NCBI RefSeq assembly: GCF_020166515.1
Contig: NZ_JAINZT010000002.1
Span: forward strand, 372,001 to 436,000
Direction: 5' to 3'
Length of the DNA: 64,000 nucleotides
Source: Robertkochia flava
GTDB lineage: Bacteria > Bacteroidota > Bacteroidia > Flavobacteriales > Flavobacteriaceae
Below, one piece after another: positions 25,711-33,649 of this stretch (positions are counted from its first letter, which is position 1; the number at the start of each line of letters is the position of its first letter). Below the pieces are notes generated by a model that worked only from the letters and a program-made list of their open reading frames with translations, was not told the origin of the DNA and did no database searches. The position numbers and the translations under genes are program-made.

Positions 25711-25857
25711 ATCCATGGCCGGCTTCATTCTCAGCAGGATAAAAAATCAGCAAATCCAAAACTGCTTTTTATTGATTATTCGTATTTTTCAGGTTGCAAT
25801 CAAACAACACGTAAACCTCTTTGATTTAAGGAGGTAAACAGAAAAACACTGAAAATT

Positions 25858-26559
25858 ATGATCAATAAAAAGGTGCCTTCTGCCACAGAAGCACTTCAGG
25901 GAGTCCGCGATGGAATGACCCTGATGCTCGGCGGATTTGGTCTTTGCGGGATTCCCGAAAACAGTATCAACCGCCTGGTGGAACTGGGAGTAAAGGAACT
26001 TACCTGTATCTCTAATAATGCCGGGGTAGATGATTTCGGTCTCGGCTTACTACTTCAAAAAAGACAGATAAAAAAGATGATCTCCTCTTACGTGGGAGAG
26101 AATGATGAATTCGAAAGGCAAATGCTTAGCGGTGAGCTTGAAGTCGACCTTGTTCCCCAGGGCAGTCTGGCAGAAAGGTGCCGTGCTGCACAAGCGGGTA
26201 TTCCTGCCTTTTTTACCCCGGCCGGATACGGAACCGAGGTTGGAGAAGGTAAGGAGAGTCGGGATTTCAATGGTAAAATGCATATTCTTGAGCATGCATT
26301 TGAAGCCGATTTTGCCTTTGTGAAGGCCTGGAAGGGGGATGAAGCCGGCAATCTTGTCTTTAAAGGAACCGCAAGAAACTTTAATCCGGTAATGTGTGGA
26401 GCGGCTAAAATTACGGTTGCTGAGGTGGAAGAACTGGTGCCTGCCGGGGAACTAGATCCGAATAGTATTCATATTCCGGGGATCTTTGTACAACGTATCT
26501 ACCAGGGAGCCGCCTACGAAAAACGAATTGAACAACGAACCGTAAGAAAAAGACAGTAA
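25858..26559 (+). CDS. 3-oxoacid CoA-transferase, subunit A
   Basis: A 233-residue cytoplasmic subunit that, with subunit B, moves CoA between succinyl-CoA and acetoacetate (or a related 3-oxoacid). The family signature [13 protein letters not shown] (about 30-42) is present, with SNNAG near 65-69 and the conserved [10 protein letters not shown]-type segment near 106-115. Length matches the alpha chain of two-subunit enzymes. Subunit B follows after a single base. This supports ketone-body or branched-chain acid use and may link to brnQ in the window only loosely. Confidence 0.93.
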   Translation: MINKKVPSATEALQGVRDGMTLMLGGFGLCGIPENSINRLVELGVKELTCISNNAGVDDFGLGLLLQKRQIKKMISSYVGENDEFERQMLSGELEVDLVPQGSLAERCRAAQAGIPAFFTPAGYGTEVGEGKESRDFNGKMHILEHAFEADFAFVKAWKGDEAGNLVFKGTARNFNPVMCGAAKITVAEVEELVPAGELDPNSIHIPGIFVQRIYQGAAYEKRIEQRTVRKRQ

Positions 26560-26560
26560 T

Positions 26561-27217
26561 ATGAGCCTTACTAAAGAGCAAATAGCACAGCGCATCGCAA
26601 AAGAGGTTAAAGACGGATATTATGTGAACCTGGGTATCGGGATTCCTACGCTTGTTGCAAACTTCGTTCGCGACGATATTTCGGTCGAATTTCAAAGTGA
26701 GAATGGCGTGCTCGGGATGGGGCCGTTTCCTTATGAGGGAGAGGAAGACCCGGATATTATTAATGCCGGGAAACAAACCATTACCACCCTTCCAGGTGCC
26801 TCCTTCTTTGATTCAGCCATGAGTTTCTCCATGATCCGGGGGCAGCATGTACATCTCACCATTCTGGGCGCAATGGAAGTAGCCGAAAATGGGGATATCG
26901 CCAACTGGAAGATACCCGGAAAAATGGTGAAAGGTATGGGCGGGGCAATGGACCTTGTGGCTTCTGCGGAAAATATCATTGTAGCCATGATGCATACTAA
27001 TAAGGCAGGCGATTCTAAACTCCTTGACCGTTGTACCCTGCCGCTAACCGGAGTGGGTTGCGTAAAAAAGATCGTAACCAATCTGGCGGTGCTGGAAGTG
27101 TCTGAAAACGGATTTGTACTGAAGGAACGTGCCCCGGGTGTTTCTGTAGAGGAAATTCAGGATGCAACCCTGGGAAAATTGATTGTTGAGGGCGAAATCC
27201 CTGAGATGATCCTATAA
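26561..27217 (+). CDS. 3-oxoacid CoA-transferase, subunit B
   Basis: A 218-residue partner of subunit A. The catalytic glutamate that carries the CoA thioester is Glu47 in SENGVLGMGP. Other family blocks are VNLGIGIPTLV (about 22-32), INAGKQTIT near 80, and the GGAMDLV stretch near 132. Length is normal for the beta chain. One base separates its ATG from the subunit A stop, so the pair is a tight operon. No terminator is clear after it; a new promoter region begins within about 60 bases. Confidence 0.93.
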   Translation: MSLTKEQIAQRIAKEVKDGYYVNLGIGIPTLVANFVRDDISVEFQSENGVLGMGPFPYEGEEDPDIINAGKQTITTLPGASFFDSAMSFSMIRGQHVHLTILGAMEVAENGDIANWKIPGKMVKGMGGAMDLVASAENIIVAMMHTNKAGDSKLLDRCTLPLTGVGCVKKIVTNLAVLEVSENGFVLKERAPGVSVEEIQDATLGKLIVEGEIPEMIL

Positions 27218-27276
27218 TGTGACATATGGAAAACAATACTGCAGGTTCTTCGGGACCTGTTTTTTTATTCAAATAG

Positions 27277-27336
27277 TGCATTTCATCGAAAAAACAGGGT
27301 CATTAATCGAGGATGTAAGAAAATGTTGTATGTTTG
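27277..27336 (+). promoter_or_regulatory. Activator-type element with -7 promoter (copy 1)
   Basis: TGCATTTCATCGAAAAA at 27277-27293 is identical to bases 53976-53992. Two half-sites, TTCATCGA and TTAATCGA (TCATCGA at 27283, TAATCGA at 27304), lie 21 bp apart, and a TATGTTTG -7 box (27329-27336) lies 25 bp after the second. The other copy has the same 21- and 25-bp spacings. This looks like a dimer-activated promoter. The stretch 27218-27496 otherwise holds no credible gene. Confidence 0.55.
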
Positions 27337-27496
27337 ATAATGAAAGCAACCCTGACGTTCTTACATATAACGGAATTATAAAAGGAAGGATACACAACAA
27401 CAAAAAGGTGTTTTACAACTTAAATTCTTTTCGACAGAAGTTTAATCCTACTTTTATAATGCCTTGAAAGTCTAACCAGCTTTAACCTATTATGTT

Positions 27497-27637
27497 ATGA
27501 GTATGAATTCTGTAACCTACCAGAATGATGGTTCCAAGAGTCGGTCTGCTTTGTACGCCCTGAATGAGAACTTAAAAGCGACCTTGGAATTAAGTAAAAG
27601 TTTGATGTTAGTTGCTAAAAAGCTGTTTATGTTCTGA
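27497..27637 (+). CDS. Putative 46-residue small protein
   Basis: ATG 27497 opens a 46-codon frame ending at TGA 27635-27637, with product MSMNSVTYQNDGSKSRSALY and a hydrophobic/basic C-terminal half ending AKKLFMF. It sits about 155 bases after the shared promoter element and 48 bases before a strong terminator, so a transcript of about 380 bases begins and ends around it. The C-terminal LMLVAKKLFMF could be a short amphipathic or membrane-binding helix. I do not recognise it; the unit might instead be a regulatory RNA. Unusual in being a self-contained short unit in a 609-base gap between CoA-transferase and serine hydrolase genes. Confidence 0.45.
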   Translation: MSMNSVTYQNDGSKSRSALYALNENLKATLELSKSLMLVAKKLFMF

Positions 27638-27684
27638 TTGCCCCTCAGAATAGCCCCAAATGAAGCTTTTTGGTGTAAAACCTG

Positions 27685-27724
27685 AAAAGGAGACGTAAGA
27701 TCTTGATCTGCGTCTCCTTTTTTT
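27685..27724 (+). terminator. Strong intrinsic terminator after the 46-codon ORF
   Basis: An 11-bp stem (AAAAGGAGACG, 27685-27695, with CGTCTCCTTTT, 27711-27721) with a 15-base loop and a T-run to 27724. Confidence 0.88.
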
Positions 27725-27826
27725 GTTTAGTCCTGACCGGAATTTTTCCATAGGAAACGGATTAATTTTTTCATTGACCTTCTTACGACTAATTTTCATT
27801 AAATTTTACGTTTAAAAAATAACGCG

Positions 27827-28999
27827 ATGAGTATAAAAACCAACATTCCGTTTCAACTCCGGATTATATTTTTTATAGGGCTTATTACAAGTGTTCCGGT
27901 ATCGGCCCAATCTGATTATTATTTTCCGGACCGCAATGCGGTATGGGAAAAGGTGACTCCGGCCGAAGCGGGATTCAATGAGGAGAAACTACAGCAGGCC
28001 GTTAATTTTGCCCTGGCAAATGAATATGCCGGGGAACGTGATCTTAGAATTGCTATTTTAAAGGGGTTTGCGCATGAGCCTTACCACCAGATCTCCGGAC
28101 CTGTAAAAGAACGTGGAGGACCGGCAGGAATGATTCTGAAGAAAGGGTACGCGGTTGCTTCCTGGGGAGATCTGCGCAGGGTGGATATGACCTTTAGTGT
28201 AACCAAAAGCTATCTCTCTACGGTTGCAGGTTTAGCCTGGGACAAAAAGCTTGTTCGGGATGTAGACGACATGGTTTCACATTATGTGTGGGATGATACC
28301 TTTAAAGGAGCGCATAACAGCAAGATCACCTGGAGGCACTTGTTAAACCAGTCTTCAGACTGGTACGGAACCCTTTGGGGTGGGCATGACTGGGCCGACA
28401 GGCCACCAAAAGAGGGAGGTGTAGATGAATGGCGTAACCGTACCCTTCATGAGCCCGGCACCTTTTTTAAATACAATGACGTTCGGGTAAATCTTTTGGC
28501 CTATTCCTTACTCCAGGTATGGAGAAAGCCATTGCCGTCTGTGTTAAAGGAAAATATTATGGATCCTATAGGTGCCTCCTCCACCTGGCGATGGTTCGGA
28601 TATGACAATGCCTGGGTCAATGTAGACGGACTCAGGATGCAATCGGTCACAGGCGGCGGCCACTCCGGCGGAGGTCTTTTTATCAATACGGAAGACCATG
28701 CCCGTTTCGGACTGCTATTTCTGAACCGCGGGAAGTGGAAAGATCGTCAGTTAATTAGTGAAGACTGGATCAAATTGGCCACGGAGCCCTCTTTGGCAAA
28801 AGCAGACTATGGTTTTATGTGGTGGTTAAACAGCGAAAATCGTTTTAAGGATTTCTCGGATAATGTATTTATGGCAGCGGGGTTTGGAGGGAACTTTATT
28901 GTGGTTATTCCACAACATGATCTCGTGGTGGTTACCCGATGGCTGGAGCCTTCTCAGCTGGAAAGGTTTATGGAATTGGTGGCTGAGGCTGTCAATTGA
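27827..28999 (+). CDS. Secreted serine hydrolase, class C beta-lactamase/DD-peptidase fold
   Basis: A 390-residue exported protein with a signal peptide (about 1-28, ending VSAQ). The nucleophile motif SxxK is SVTK (124-127) in MTFSVTKSYLST. The usual second-motif Tyr lies in FFKYNDVRVN, a non-classical YND in place of YSN, and a GGGHSGGG loop is near 284-291. Family members include esterases, DD-peptidases and beta-lactamase-like enzymes, so resistance should not be assumed. It is one of three such proteins in the window. It is a single-gene unit after the small-ORF terminator. Confidence 0.85.
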   Translation: MSIKTNIPFQLRIIFFIGLITSVPVSAQSDYYFPDRNAVWEKVTPAEAGFNEEKLQQAVNFALANEYAGERDLRIAILKGFAHEPYHQISGPVKERGGPAGMILKKGYAVASWGDLRRVDMTFSVTKSYLSTVAGLAWDKKLVRDVDDMVSHYVWDDTFKGAHNSKITWRHLLNQSSDWYGTLWGGHDWADRPPKEGGVDEWRNRTLHEPGTFFKYNDVRVNLLAYSLLQVWRKPLPSVLKENIMDPIGASSTWRWFGYDNAWVNVDGLRMQSVTGGGHSGGGLFINTEDHARFGLLFLNRGKWKDRQLISEDWIKLATEPSLAKADYGFMWWLNSENRFKDFSDNVFMAAGFGGNFIVVIPQHDLVVVTRWLEPSQLERFMELVAEAVN

Positions 29000-29084
29000 T
29001 GTTTTACTGGTGATATCTTCTTAAGAGGGTTGCTCAAATTTGTATCCTTATAAAGGCTTCCTTAACAAAAGAATTAATAAAATA

Positions 29085-29109
29085 AACCCCTGGCTCGCGC
29101 TCAGGGGTT
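29085..29109 (-). terminator. Terminator between serine hydrolase and DinB genes
   Basis: An 8-bp stem (AACCCCTG, 29085-29092, with CAGGGGTT, 29102-29109) and a 9-base loop. The minus strand continues into TTTATTTTATT, so it fits best as the end of the DinB transcript, with possible use from both sides. Confidence 0.7.
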
Positions 29110-29132
29110 CGTTGATTTTGTGGTTTAATTAC

Positions 29133-29744
29133 TCAGGAAGTAGGGAAGTCCGGGTTATTTTTTATTTCGGTGATCTGTGCGTTGTGTCTGCTTTGATGAC
29201 CGGCACCGAAAAGCAGCATCTGGTAGCCGTCGAGTTTGCCAAATGGCATTTCAAAGTAATGGCTTCTGAGTTCCTTATCTGTTTTTTGAATGAAATTATG
29301 GGTTTCCCTTCTTGATTTTTTAAAGGCCTTCATGGTTTCCTTCGTACTTTCCCACTTATTGGAAGGTTCAAGGGGTTGGGAGGTCTTTACCTTCTGTTCC
29401 CGGTTAGTGATCATGGCGTAGACATCCTTGTCATCAAACTTCTTGTCTGGCGCAGCGGAAGGATCTACGGGACTTTCGAGTTCCTTTTGTAGCATTTCCC
29501 TGAACATATCCTCCGATAGCGCAAGGTGTTCTATACAGTCGGCAATAGACCAGCTTTCTGCAGTGGGTTTAAAGTTTAATTGCTCCTTACTTAGCCCTCT
29601 GATCTCTTCTTCGGTTTGCTCCATGGCCTTCTCATAAAGGTTCACGACGCGTTTTTTTTCGTCTTTACTTAGGGTCTGTGCATCCACCCAATGAAAGGTG
29701 AACATTAAAAGAAGAATAATCGCTGGTTGAATGGATCTTTTCAT
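29133..29744 (-). CDS. Secreted DinB-superfamily protein
   Basis: A 203-residue protein with a signal peptide (about 1-23, ending VDAQ) and a DinB-like four-helix bundle. Likely metal-binding His residues are in CIEHL (about residue 70) and HQSRHN (about 186-190). Cytoplasmic relatives are thiol S-transferases or metal-dependent hydrolases; those substrates are cytoplasmic, so this exported version has an unknown role. It shares the layout of a second DinB gene at 59965-60486. Single-gene unit. Confidence 0.82.
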   Translation of the reverse strand: MKRSIQPAIILLLMFTFHWVDAQTLSKDEKKRVVNLYEKAMEQTEEEIRGLSKEQLNFKPTAESWSIADCIEHLALSEDMFREMLQKELESPVDPSAAPDKKFDDKDVYAMITNREQKVKTSQPLEPSNKWESTKETMKAFKKSRRETHNFIQKTDKELRSHYFEMPFGKLDGYQMLLFGAGHQSRHNAQITEIKNNPDFPTS

Positions 29745-29870
29745 AGTGATGATTTTAAAACGGTAATTTACGAAAAAAAGTATTCAAAGCACTGGTAAAC
29801 AATGTATTAGTGATTTTACAACTTTTCAATTGCCGGAGTCTAAAGTGCCATGGCAGTAATTCCGAAGTAA

Positions 29871-29901
29871 AAAAATAGCCTGCAATTTGCAGGCTATTTT
29901 T
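29871..29901 (-). terminator. Terminator of the sdhCAB operon
   Basis: A 14-bp perfect stem (AAAAATAGCCTGCA, 29871-29884, with TGCAGGCTATTTTT, 29888-29901) and a 3-base loop, T-rich on both strands, directly after sdhB. Confidence 0.88.
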
Positions 29902-29928
29902 ATATGATAAACAGTGTTATAAACGGGT

Positions 29929-30675
29929 CTATCCCTTAAGCGAAGCTGCCAGATATTCGCGATTCATTCTCGCGATGTTTTCCAGGGAGATCCCTTTTGG
30001 ACATTCGATCTCACAGGCTCCGGTGTTGGTGCAGTTACCAAATCCTTCCAGGTCCATTTGACGAACCATGTTCATTACCCGGTCAGTAGCTTCCACCTGC
30101 CCTTGTGGAAGAAGGGCGAATTGGGAAACCTTTGCGGAGGTAAACAGCATGGCACTTGCGTTTTTACAAGCTGCAACACAGGCCCCGCAGCCGATACAGG
30201 TAGCGGCGTCGAATGCTTTGTCGGCATCGTGCTTATTTACGGGAATGGCATTGGCGTCAATGGTATTTCCGGAAGTATTTACCGAGATATATCCTCCCGC
30301 TTGCTGGATGCGGTCAAAAGAACTTCGGTCTACGATCAGGTCTTTTACTACCGGGAAAGCCTTTGCACGGAAGGGCTCAATGTATATGGTATCCCCATCC
30401 TTGAACTTTCGCATATGAAGCTGGCAGGTGGTCACCCCGCGGTCAGGCCCGTGAGGTTCGCCGTTGATCTGTAGCGAGCATGCGCCACAAATACCTTCGC
30501 GACAGTCGTGATCAAATTCTACCGGGTCATCGCCTTTGGCGATCAGATCCTCGTTAAGAACGTCAAGCATTTCCAGGAAAGACATGTCAGGAGATACATC
30601 ACTGATCTCGTAGTCTACCATCTTTCCAGCTGAATCGGCATCTTTCTGACGCCATATTTTGAGTTTTAAATTCAT
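29929..30675 (-). CDS. sdhB: Succinate dehydrogenase/fumarate reductase iron-sulfur subunit
   Basis: A 248-residue membrane-associated electron-transfer subunit of complex II. The N-terminal [2Fe-2S] ferredoxin domain has CREGICGAC and a later CQLH in the plant-type Cys pattern (about 58-86). The C-terminal domain has the [11 protein letters not shown] cluster motif (about 161-171) and further Cys in [15 protein letters not shown] for the second and third clusters. Length matches the family. Last gene of sdhC-sdhA-sdhB; its 54-base gap from sdhA is the widest in the operon. Confidence 0.96.
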   Translation of the reverse strand: MNLKLKIWRQKDADSAGKMVDYEISDVSPDMSFLEMLDVLNEDLIAKGDDPVEFDHDCREGICGACSLQINGEPHGPDRGVTTCQLHMRKFKDGDTIYIEPFRAKAFPVVKDLIVDRSSFDRIQQAGGYISVNTSGNTIDANAIPVNKHDADKAFDAATCIGCGACVAACKNASAMLFTSAKVSQFALLPQGQVEATDRVMNMVRQMDLEGFGNCTNTGACEIECPKGISLENIARMNREYLAASLKG

Positions 30676-30729
30676 AATCTTGGTGCTTTAAGCCTGCCCT
30701 GAAGCAGGGGTTGCGATCAGGCAACGGTT

Positions 30730-32733
30730 TTACTTATAACTTCTTGTTTTAAGTTCGATGTTCTCGTAGATGAGCTCTTCCTTGTGAAGTACGGCATCCT
30801 TGGGTTCGCCTTTGTATTCCCAGGCTGCGACATACTTAAAGTTTTCATCATCCCTGAGTGCTTCGCCCTCTTCGGTCTGGTACTCTTCTCTGAAGTGTCC
30901 TCCACAGGATTCATTTCGGTGCAGGGCATCTTTTGCGAAGAGCTCTCCGAGTTCCAGGAAGTCGGCAACGCGCATTGCCTTCTCCAGTTCAGAATTCTTT
31001 CCGCTCTCCTCTCCGGGAACACGTACGTTTTTGTAGAAGTCTTCGCGAAGGGCACTGATCTCCTCAATGGCTTCCTTTAGACCTTGCTCATTACGTGCCA
31101 TTCCGCATTTGTTCCACATGATCTTACCAAGTTTTTTATGGTAATAATCTACAGAATTGGTACCGTTGTTATTGATCAGTTTGCTTATTTGTGCTTTTAC
31201 ATGGTTCTCGGCTTCTTCAAATTCAGGAAGGTCGGTTGAGATCTCCCCGGTTCGGATGTCCTTAGACAGGTAATCCCCTATCGTGTAAGGCAATACGAAA
31301 TAACCGTCGGCCAGACCCTGCATTAATGCAGAGGCACCAAGCCTGTTCGCTCCGTGATCGGAGAAATTCGCCTCTCCGGCTGCATAACAGCCAGGGATGG
31401 TAGTCATCAGGTTGTAATCTACCCAGATACCTCCCATGGTATAATGTACCGCGGGATAGATCTTCATTGGGGTTTTATACGGATTTTCGTCAACGATCTT
31501 TTCATACATCTGGAAGAGGTTCCCGTATTTAGCCTCGATAACCTCTTCTCCAAGTTTTCTTACCTGGTCTTCGGTTGGGTTTTTAATACCGCTGGTTACC
31601 GCTTTTTCCCTTCCGTATCTCATGATGGCAGAAGAGAAGTCCAGGTAAACGGCCTCTCCTGTGGCATTTACTCCAAATCCGGCATCACAGCGTTCTTTGG
31701 CTGCTCTGGAAGCCACATCACGTGGTACCAGGTTACCAAAGGAAGGATATCTCCTCTCCAGGTAGTAATCGCGGTCTTCTTCCGCCAGCGCTGTTGGCTT
31801 AAGCTTTCCTTCCCGAATAGCCTTGGCGTCTTCCAGTTTTTTAGGAACCCAGATTCTTCCGTCGTTTCTCAGGGACTCCGACATCAGGGTTAGTTTAGAC
31901 TGATGCTCCCCGGAAACCGGGATACAGGTCGGGTGAATCTGTGTAAAGCAGGGATTAGCAAAATAGGCCCCCTTCTTGTGGATCTTCCAGGAAGCAGTAA
32001 CATTACTTCCCATGGCATTGGTAGACAGGAAGAATACATTTCCGTATCCTCCTGAAGCAATAACCACGGCATGAGCAGAATGTCTTTCGATCTCCCCGGT
32101 CACCAGGTTTCTGGCTATAATTCCTCGTGCTTTCCCATCCACGATCACCAGGTCGAGCATCTCATGACGGTTGTAGGATTTTATCTTTCCGCGGTTGATC
32201 TGTCGGTTCATGGCGCTGTAGGCTCCGAGAAGTAGCTGCTGTCCGGTTTGCCCTTTGGCATAAAAGGTTCTCGAAACAAGTACCCCACCAAAAGACCTGT
32301 TATCCAGCAGTCCACCGTATTCGCGTGCAAAAGGAACACCCTGAGCCACACACTGGTCGATAATGTTGGCAGATACCTCTGCGAGACGGTACACGTTGGC
32401 CTCCCTGGCGCGGTAGTCACCTCCTTTTACCGTATCGTAAAACAAGCGGTATACCGAATCTCCGTCACCCTGGTAGTTCTTTGCTGCGTTTATTCCCCCC
32501 TGGGCAGCGATCGAGTGCGCTCTTCTCGGGGAGTCCTGGTAACAAAAGGTCTTAACATTGTATCCCAGCTCGGCAAGAGTGGCTGCAGCCGAACCCCCTG
32601 CAAGTCCTGTACCAACTACGATAACGTCAATATTACGTTTGTTGGCAGGGTTAACCAGGTTAATTTCGTTCTTATGTTTAGTCCACATGTCGGCTAATGG
32701 CCCCTGTGGTATTTTAGAATCTAATGTTGACAT
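30730..32733 (-). CDS. sdhA: Succinate dehydrogenase/fumarate reductase flavoprotein subunit
   Basis: A 667-residue catalytic subunit that oxidises succinate to fumarate using covalently bound FAD. The dinucleotide-binding motif [19 protein letters not shown] is at about 40-58. The flavin-linking His segment [19 protein letters not shown] lies near 72-91, and the catalytic region contains HPTCIP and [27 protein letters not shown], in the C-terminal part, is the classic family motif. The longer N-terminal extension ([16 protein letters not shown]) is typical of the B-type complex II. Start is 11 bases after the sdhC stop. Confidence 0.97.
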   Translation of the reverse strand: MSTLDSKIPQGPLADMWTKHKNEINLVNPANKRNIDVIVVGTGLAGGSAAATLAELGYNVKTFCYQDSPRRAHSIAAQGGINAAKNYQGDGDSVYRLFYDTVKGGDYRAREANVYRLAEVSANIIDQCVAQGVPFAREYGGLLDNRSFGGVLVSRTFYAKGQTGQQLLLGAYSAMNRQINRGKIKSYNRHEMLDLVIVDGKARGIIARNLVTGEIERHSAHAVVIASGGYGNVFFLSTNAMGSNVTASWKIHKKGAYFANPCFTQIHPTCIPVSGEHQSKLTLMSESLRNDGRIWVPKKLEDAKAIREGKLKPTALAEEDRDYYLERRYPSFGNLVPRDVASRAAKERCDAGFGVNATGEAVYLDFSSAIMRYGREKAVTSGIKNPTEDQVRKLGEEVIEAKYGNLFQMYEKIVDENPYKTPMKIYPAVHYTMGGIWVDYNLMTTIPGCYAAGEANFSDHGANRLGASALMQGLADGYFVLPYTIGDYLSKDIRTGEISTDLPEFEEAENHVKAQISKLINNNGTNSVDYYHKKLGKIMWNKCGMARNEQGLKEAIEEISALREDFYKNVRVPGEESGKNSELEKAMRVADFLELGELFAKDALHRNESCGGHFREEYQTEEGEALRDDENFKYVAAWEYKGEPKDAVLHKEELIYENIELKTRSYK

Positions 32734-32744
32734 CTTGTTCGCTG

Positions 32745-33407
32745 TTAAAATTGATTAAAATGATGGAATAGTGCAATAAATACAAACCCGAACGGGATCA
32801 CTACCGCAAAGGTTTTTCCCAGGGTTTTGATCGCCGGGGTGTACTTGTTGTTAACTCCCATGGTTTGAAAAGCAGACTGGAAGCCATGCCATAAATGCAG
32901 GGCCAGAAGCGCAAAGGAAACCACGTAAATTCCCGTCCTTACAGGACTCTCAAACTTATGCACCAACTCAGGAAAGTATCGTGCAGGATCTTCCGGATTG
33001 AATTCGATGTACTTGTATACCATTTCCGGCACCCAGAAATCGTAGAAGTGCAAACCAAGAAAAGCAAGAACGACCATTCCGGAAATGATCATGTTGCGGG
33101 AAACCCAGCTGGCATTGGCACTTCCCTTGTACATGGCATACTTGGCATTCCGCGCCTGTCTGTTCTTTAGTTCAAGGGCAAACCCCATCACAAAGTGAAA
33201 AACCACCCCAAAGATGAGGACAGGCTGTAGTAAAAATTGAACCAGGGCGTTGGTTCCCATGAAGTGAGAAATCTCATTGAAATTCTCCGGGCTCACCACC
33301 GATGTGAAGTTGATGACAAAGTGTTGTGTCAGAAAAATTATAAGGAATAGACCGGATAGGGCCATAGCGATCTTCCTTGCAATTGAAGTATTCAGTAATC
33401 CGCTCAT
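32745..33407 (-). CDS. sdhC: Succinate dehydrogenase cytochrome b subunit
   Basis: A 220-residue membrane anchor with five hydrophobic segments and several His available as axial ligands for two b hemes ([29 protein letters not shown]). The start chosen is ATG 33405-33407 ([12 protein letters not shown]), because the -7 promoter box for the operon lies at 33431-33438, inside the longer frame. A single cytochrome subunit without SdhD marks a B-type complex II. It heads the operon sdhC-sdhA-sdhB. Confidence 0.93.
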   Translation of the reverse strand: MSGLLNTSIARKIAMALSGLFLIIFLTQHFVINFTSVVSPENFNEISHFMGTNALVQFLLQPVLIFGVVFHFVMGFALELKNRQARNAKYAMYKGSANASWVSRNMIISGMVVLAFLGLHFYDFWVPEMVYKYIEFNPEDPARYFPELVHKFESPVRTGIYVVSFALLALHLWHGFQSAFQTMGVNNKYTPAIKTLGKTFAVVIPFGFVFIALFHHFNQF

Positions 33408-33430
33408 TAGTAATTTTTTGTTAGATATGG

Positions 33431-33461
33431 CAAAAATAACCCAGAGAGCACTTTTGCACAA
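33431..33461 (-). promoter_or_regulatory. sdhCAB promoter
   Basis: Minus-strand TATTTTTG (33431-33438) with a TTG (33459-33461) 20 bases upstream, a good match to the Bacteroidota promoter. It supports the shorter sdhC start at 33407. Confidence 0.65.
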
Positions 33462-33602
33462 GGTTTCCTCATCCTTTTAAAAGGAATTTAGAACAATTTT
33501 AAAGTAATTGATTTGTTTGTTTAAGGATTTAGCAATCAAACCCCTGCTATCATTGGACTATTGCTAAACGAAGTTGTCGAGAAATTGCAGCTTTAAAATA
33601 AT

Positions 33603-33629
33603 AAAACCCCGGAATTTTTCCGGGGTTTT
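33603..33629 (-). terminator. Terminator of the VPS10-repeat gene
   Basis: A 12-bp perfect stem (AAAACCCCGGAA, 33603-33614, with TTCCGGGGTTTT, 33618-33629) with a 3-base TTT loop. T-rich on both sides, so it can end transcripts in either direction. Confidence 0.88.
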
Positions 33630-33649
33630 AAAAAAACATTAACGATTAC

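Noticed and set aside
25685-25724. GGCCGG-containing inverted repeat around the PBP1A stop as terminator
   Set aside because: The arms are short, 24 bases apart and not followed by a T-run.
27219-27467. An 82-codon plus-strand frame after the CoA-transferase pair
   Set aside because: It runs through the shared activator element and the -7 box, so the DNA is better explained as promoter; the protein is low in recognisable features.
32745-33461. Longer sdhC start giving 238 residues
   Set aside because: The extra codons contain the operon promoter (TATTTTTG, 33431-33438), and the shorter start MSGLLNTS is typical.
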